This document shows positions 61,944 through 64,000 of a stretch of DNA of 64,000 bases, piece after piece. Where the stretch lies: positions 186,001-250,000 of the forward strand of contig JACRAR010000074.1 in the NCBI GenBank assembly GCA_016234745.1. Reading direction: 5' to 3'. Each line of letters starts with the position of its first letter. Within the stretch, counting starts at the first letter, position 1. Below the pieces are notes generated by a model. It saw nothing but the letters and a program-made list of their open reading frames with translations. It was not told where the DNA came from and made no database searches. Both the position numbers and the translations under genes were made by a program. The stretch comes from Betaproteobacteria bacterium. Its GTDB lineage: Bacteria; Pseudomonadota; Gammaproteobacteria; Burkholderiales; Rhodocyclaceae.

Positions 61944-62813
61944 ATGCACCGCGAACGCTTTTATACCCTGGCCGGTTCCTGCCCCGACCGCGTCGGCATT
62001 ATCGCGCGGGTCTCCGGTTTCATTGCCGAGCACAAAGGCTGGATCCTGGAATCGAGCTACCATGCCGATGACCCGGAAAGCGGCGCCAGCCGCTACTTCA
62101 TGCGCATCGAAGTCAAGGCAGCTTCGTTACCTTTCGATATCGACGAATTCAGGAACAGATTCTTGCCGGTAGCGACCGAACTGGAGATGAACTGGAAGCT
62201 CAGCGATAGCGCCAAGAAGAAACGCGTGGTCATCCTGGTGTCCAAACAGGAACATTGCCTTTACGATCTCCTGGCGCGCTGGCAATCCAAGGAACTCGAC
62301 ATAGAAATCCCCTGCGTGATTTCAAATCACGATGCCTTGCGTGGTTTTGTCGAATGGCACGGCATCCCGTTTCATCATGTACCGATCGGCAACGACAACA
62401 AGGTCGCCGCGTTTGCCGAAGTGATGCGCTTATTCGATGAGGCGCACGGGGACACGATGGTGTTGGCGCGTTTCATGCAGATACTTACTCCCGAAGTCTG
62501 TGCTACCTACCCTTGGCGCATCATCAACATCCACCATAGCTTTTTGCCCAGTTTTGTCGGTGCGAAGCCTTACCATCAGGCCTATCAGCGTGGCGTCAAG
62601 CTGATCGGCGCGACTTGCCACTACGTCACTGCAGATCTCGACCAGGGACCGATCATCGAACAGGATGTGATCCGGATCGATCATTCGGACTCGGTCGAGG
62701 ACATGGTGCGTTATGGCAAGGACATCGAAAAAGCCGTTCTGGCGCGCGGCCTGCGCTACCATCTCGAAGACCGCGTACTGACCCACGGCAACAAAACCGT
62801 CGTTTTCAGGTAA
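61944..62813 (+). CDS. purU: Formyltetrahydrofolate deformylase
   Basis: A 289-residue enzyme that hydrolyses 10-formyl-tetrahydrofolate to formate and tetrahydrofolate. The N-terminal ACT domain (LAGSCPDRVGIIARVSGFIAE) is followed by the formyltransferase-like domain with NIHHSFLPSFVGAKPYHQAY, where Asn-His-His and a later Asp are catalytic. It balances C1 folate pools and supplies formate to purine synthesis. It lies 8 bp after thrH. Confidence 0.96.
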   Translation: MHRERFYTLAGSCPDRVGIIARVSGFIAEHKGWILESSYHADDPESGASRYFMRIEVKAASLPFDIDEFRNRFLPVATELEMNWKLSDSAKKKRVVILVSKQEHCLYDLLARWQSKELDIEIPCVISNHDALRGFVEWHGIPFHHVPIGNDNKVAAFAEVMRLFDEAHGDTMVLARFMQILTPEVCATYPWRIINIHHSFLPSFVGAKPYHQAYQRGVKLIGATCHYVTADLDQGPIIEQDVIRIDHSDSVEDMVRYGKDIEKAVLARGLRYHLEDRVLTHGNKTVVFR

Positions 62814-62889
62814 CCCAAGCACTCCCGCTGAGTTGGCCGGAAGGCTGCTCGCTCCCGGAGGCGTGCGTCAATTCGATTGGAGACAGAGG

Positions 62890-64000
62890 ATGTACCAGAA
62901 GTTATTTCGTGAAGCCACACTGATCTGGATGCGCTTGCACCGGATAGCGGCTGTGATCTTGCTGCTCAACGCCGCTTGCCAGCCAGGCCTGGCCGCTGCC
63001 GAACAAGCTTTGCCGCATGGCATGGCCTACGTCACCACAGTCGAGGGAATCAGCGAGTATCGCCTTGCCAACGGGCTCAAGCTGTTGCTGTTTCCCGATG
63101 CGTCCAAGCCAACACTGACGGTCAACATCACTTATCTGGTCGGTTCGCGCCATGAGAACTATGGCGAAACCGGCATGGCGCATTTGCTGGAGCACTTGGT
63201 GTTCAAAGGAACACCAACCCACCCGAATATTTCCAGGGAATTCGAGCAGCGCGGCGCGCGCCCGAACGGCACGACCTGGCTCGATCGGACCAATTACTAT
63301 GAGTTGCTGCCGGCCACCGACGACAATCTGAAGTGGGCCGTCGGGCTTGAGGCGGACCGGATGGTGAATTCCTTCATCGCCAAGAAAGACCTCGATTCGG
63401 AAATGACGGTGGTACGCAATGAATTCGAGATGGGCGAGAACAATCCGCAAAGTGTTCTGCTCAAGCGACTGCAGAGCATTGCCTATGACTGGCATAGTTA
63501 CGGGCGTTCCACCATAGGCAACCGCAGCGATATCGAGAATGTCCGTATCGAGAATCTGCAGGCGTTCTACCGCACTTACTATCAGCCGGACAATGCCGTG
63601 CTGGTCATCGCCGGCAAGTTCGATGCCGATCTGGCTTTGCAATATGTCGCGGAATTCTTCGGGAAGATTCCCAGGCCGCAACGCGAACTGCCGCCGTTTT
63701 GGACCGTTGAGCCGACTCAGGATGGCGAACGCAGTTTCGTCGTCAGACGCAAGGATGATGTGCAGATGGTCTGGGCGGCCTACAAGGTGCCGTCGGCGCT
63801 GCATCCGCACAGCAACACCCTGGGTCTCGCCGGCAAGATGCTCGGCGACACGCCCACCGGCCGCTTGCACAAAGCCTTGGTGGAGAGCGGCAAGGCCACG
63901 GCCGTGTTCAATTTCGAGCTGACCGGCTACGCTCCTGGATTGCAGGTTTTCGGGGCAACCGTGAAAAAGGGGAAACCCCTGGAACCGGTGCGCAAGGAAC
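62890..64000 (+). CDS. M16-family zinc peptidase, 5' part (3' end outside window)
   Basis: The frame opens at ATG 62890 behind GGAGAC and stays open to the last base, so the protein is at least 370 residues. It has a signal peptide (basic start, then AAVILLLNAACQPGLAA) and the M16 inverted zinc motif HLLEHLVFKGT (H98, E101, H102). The sequence continues with the M16 pattern YHSYGRSTIGNRSDIEN-like segment (DWHSYGRSTIGN). It likely works in the periplasm like other secreted M16 peptidases. The gene follows purU by 76 bp. A long reverse-strand ORF here is only a shadow. Confidence 0.88.
   Translation, partial: MYQKLFREATLIWMRLHRIAAVILLLNAACQPGLAAAEQALPHGMAYVTTVEGISEYRLANGLKLLLFPDASKPTLTVNITYLVGSRHENYGETGMAHLLEHLVFKGTPTHPNISREFEQRGARPNGTTWLDRTNYYELLPATDDNLKWAVGLEADRMVNSFIAKKDLDSEMTVVRNEFEMGENNPQSVLLKRLQSIAYDWHSYGRSTIGNRSDIENVRIENLQAFYRTYYQPDNAVLVIAGKFDADLALQYVAEFFGKIPRPQRELPPFWTVEPTQDGERSFVVRRKDDVQMVWAAYKVPSALHPHSNTLGLAGKMLGDTPTGRLHKALVESGKATAVFNFELTGYAPGLQVFGATVKKGKPLEPVRKE

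Noticed and set aside
62902-63870. Long minus-strand ORF (322 codons) near the right edge
   Set aside because: It lies opposite the M16 peptidase, whose HLLEHLVFKGT zinc motif and signal peptide are on the plus strand; the reverse reading has no recognisable domain.

Overview
The window looks like chromosomal DNA of a betaproteobacterium, most likely in or near the Rhodocyclales (for example a Sterolibacterium/Sulfuritalea-like lineage). That assignment is inferred from gene order and protein families, not from a marker-gene comparison. Typical betaproteobacterial blocks are gmk-rpoZ-spoT-DUF3460, smg-dprA-LysM / def-fmt-htpX-rsmB-DUF4390-ntrY/X-like, pilU-pilT / yggS-proC-yggT-yggU, and pyrR-pyrB-pyrC' with ruvX and yqgE. 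I saw no tRNA, rRNA, CRISPR array, insertion sequence or prophage.

Layout. 1-2.9 kb: the tail of a P-type cation ATPase, a YqhA-family membrane protein, a gene remnant, a solitary HNH endonuclease and a hicBA toxin-antitoxin pair (the most accessory-like stretch). 2.9-7.2 kb: a malonyl-CoA decarboxylase gene in line with a three-gene TRAP transporter, probably for malonate or a related dicarboxylate. 7.2-11.8 kb: an unusual class III nucleotide cyclase fused to a hemerythrin domain, then gmk, rpoZ, spoT and a DUF3460 gene. 11.9-18 kb: molybdate ABC transporter (modABC), slmA, argB, an Hsp20, a small CWC zinc-type protein, nudB, a short barstar-like fragment and a stand-alone bacteriohemerythrin. 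18.2-25.4 kb: SNF2-type helicase overlapping oxyR, topoisomerase III, smg. 25.4-39.1 kb: dprA, a LysM protein, def-fmt, htpX, rsmB, DUF4390, a two-component system of the NtrY/NtrX type, hemE, a 413-bp AT-rich gap and priA. 39.1-46.3 kb: dps behind a good OxyR-type operator, a 1170-residue fused iron-sulfur flavoprotein behind a 24-bp palindrome, an MFS-ROK kinase pair, mscL. 46.3-52.7 kb: an MBL hydrolase, three small exported envelope proteins, a plant-type ferredoxin reductase, an epimerase-like protein, an RlmL-like methyltransferase and two small conserved proteins. 52.7-64 kb: pilU/pilT, yggS-proC-yggT-yggU, the pyrimidine genes, ruvX, yqgE, thrH, purU and the start of an M16 peptidase that runs off the window.

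Themes. Oxygen and redox handling recurs: two hemerythrin proteins (one with an FNR/Anr-type box upstream, one fused to a cyclase and lacking one iron ligand), oxyR plus an OxyR-like site in front of dps, and a fused protein whose domain order matches an NfnL-NfnS (GltD-like plus PyrK/DHODB-like) enzyme. The other noteworthy structure is a 27-bp repeat, present as tandem pairs exactly between the stop codons of convergent genes at two places 6 kb apart. The response regulator of the NtrX type has lost the ATPase motifs needed to activate sigma-54, and the dihydroorotase homologue has lost its catalytic histidine pair, as in the structural PyrC' subunit of Pseudomonas-type aspartate transcarbamoylase.
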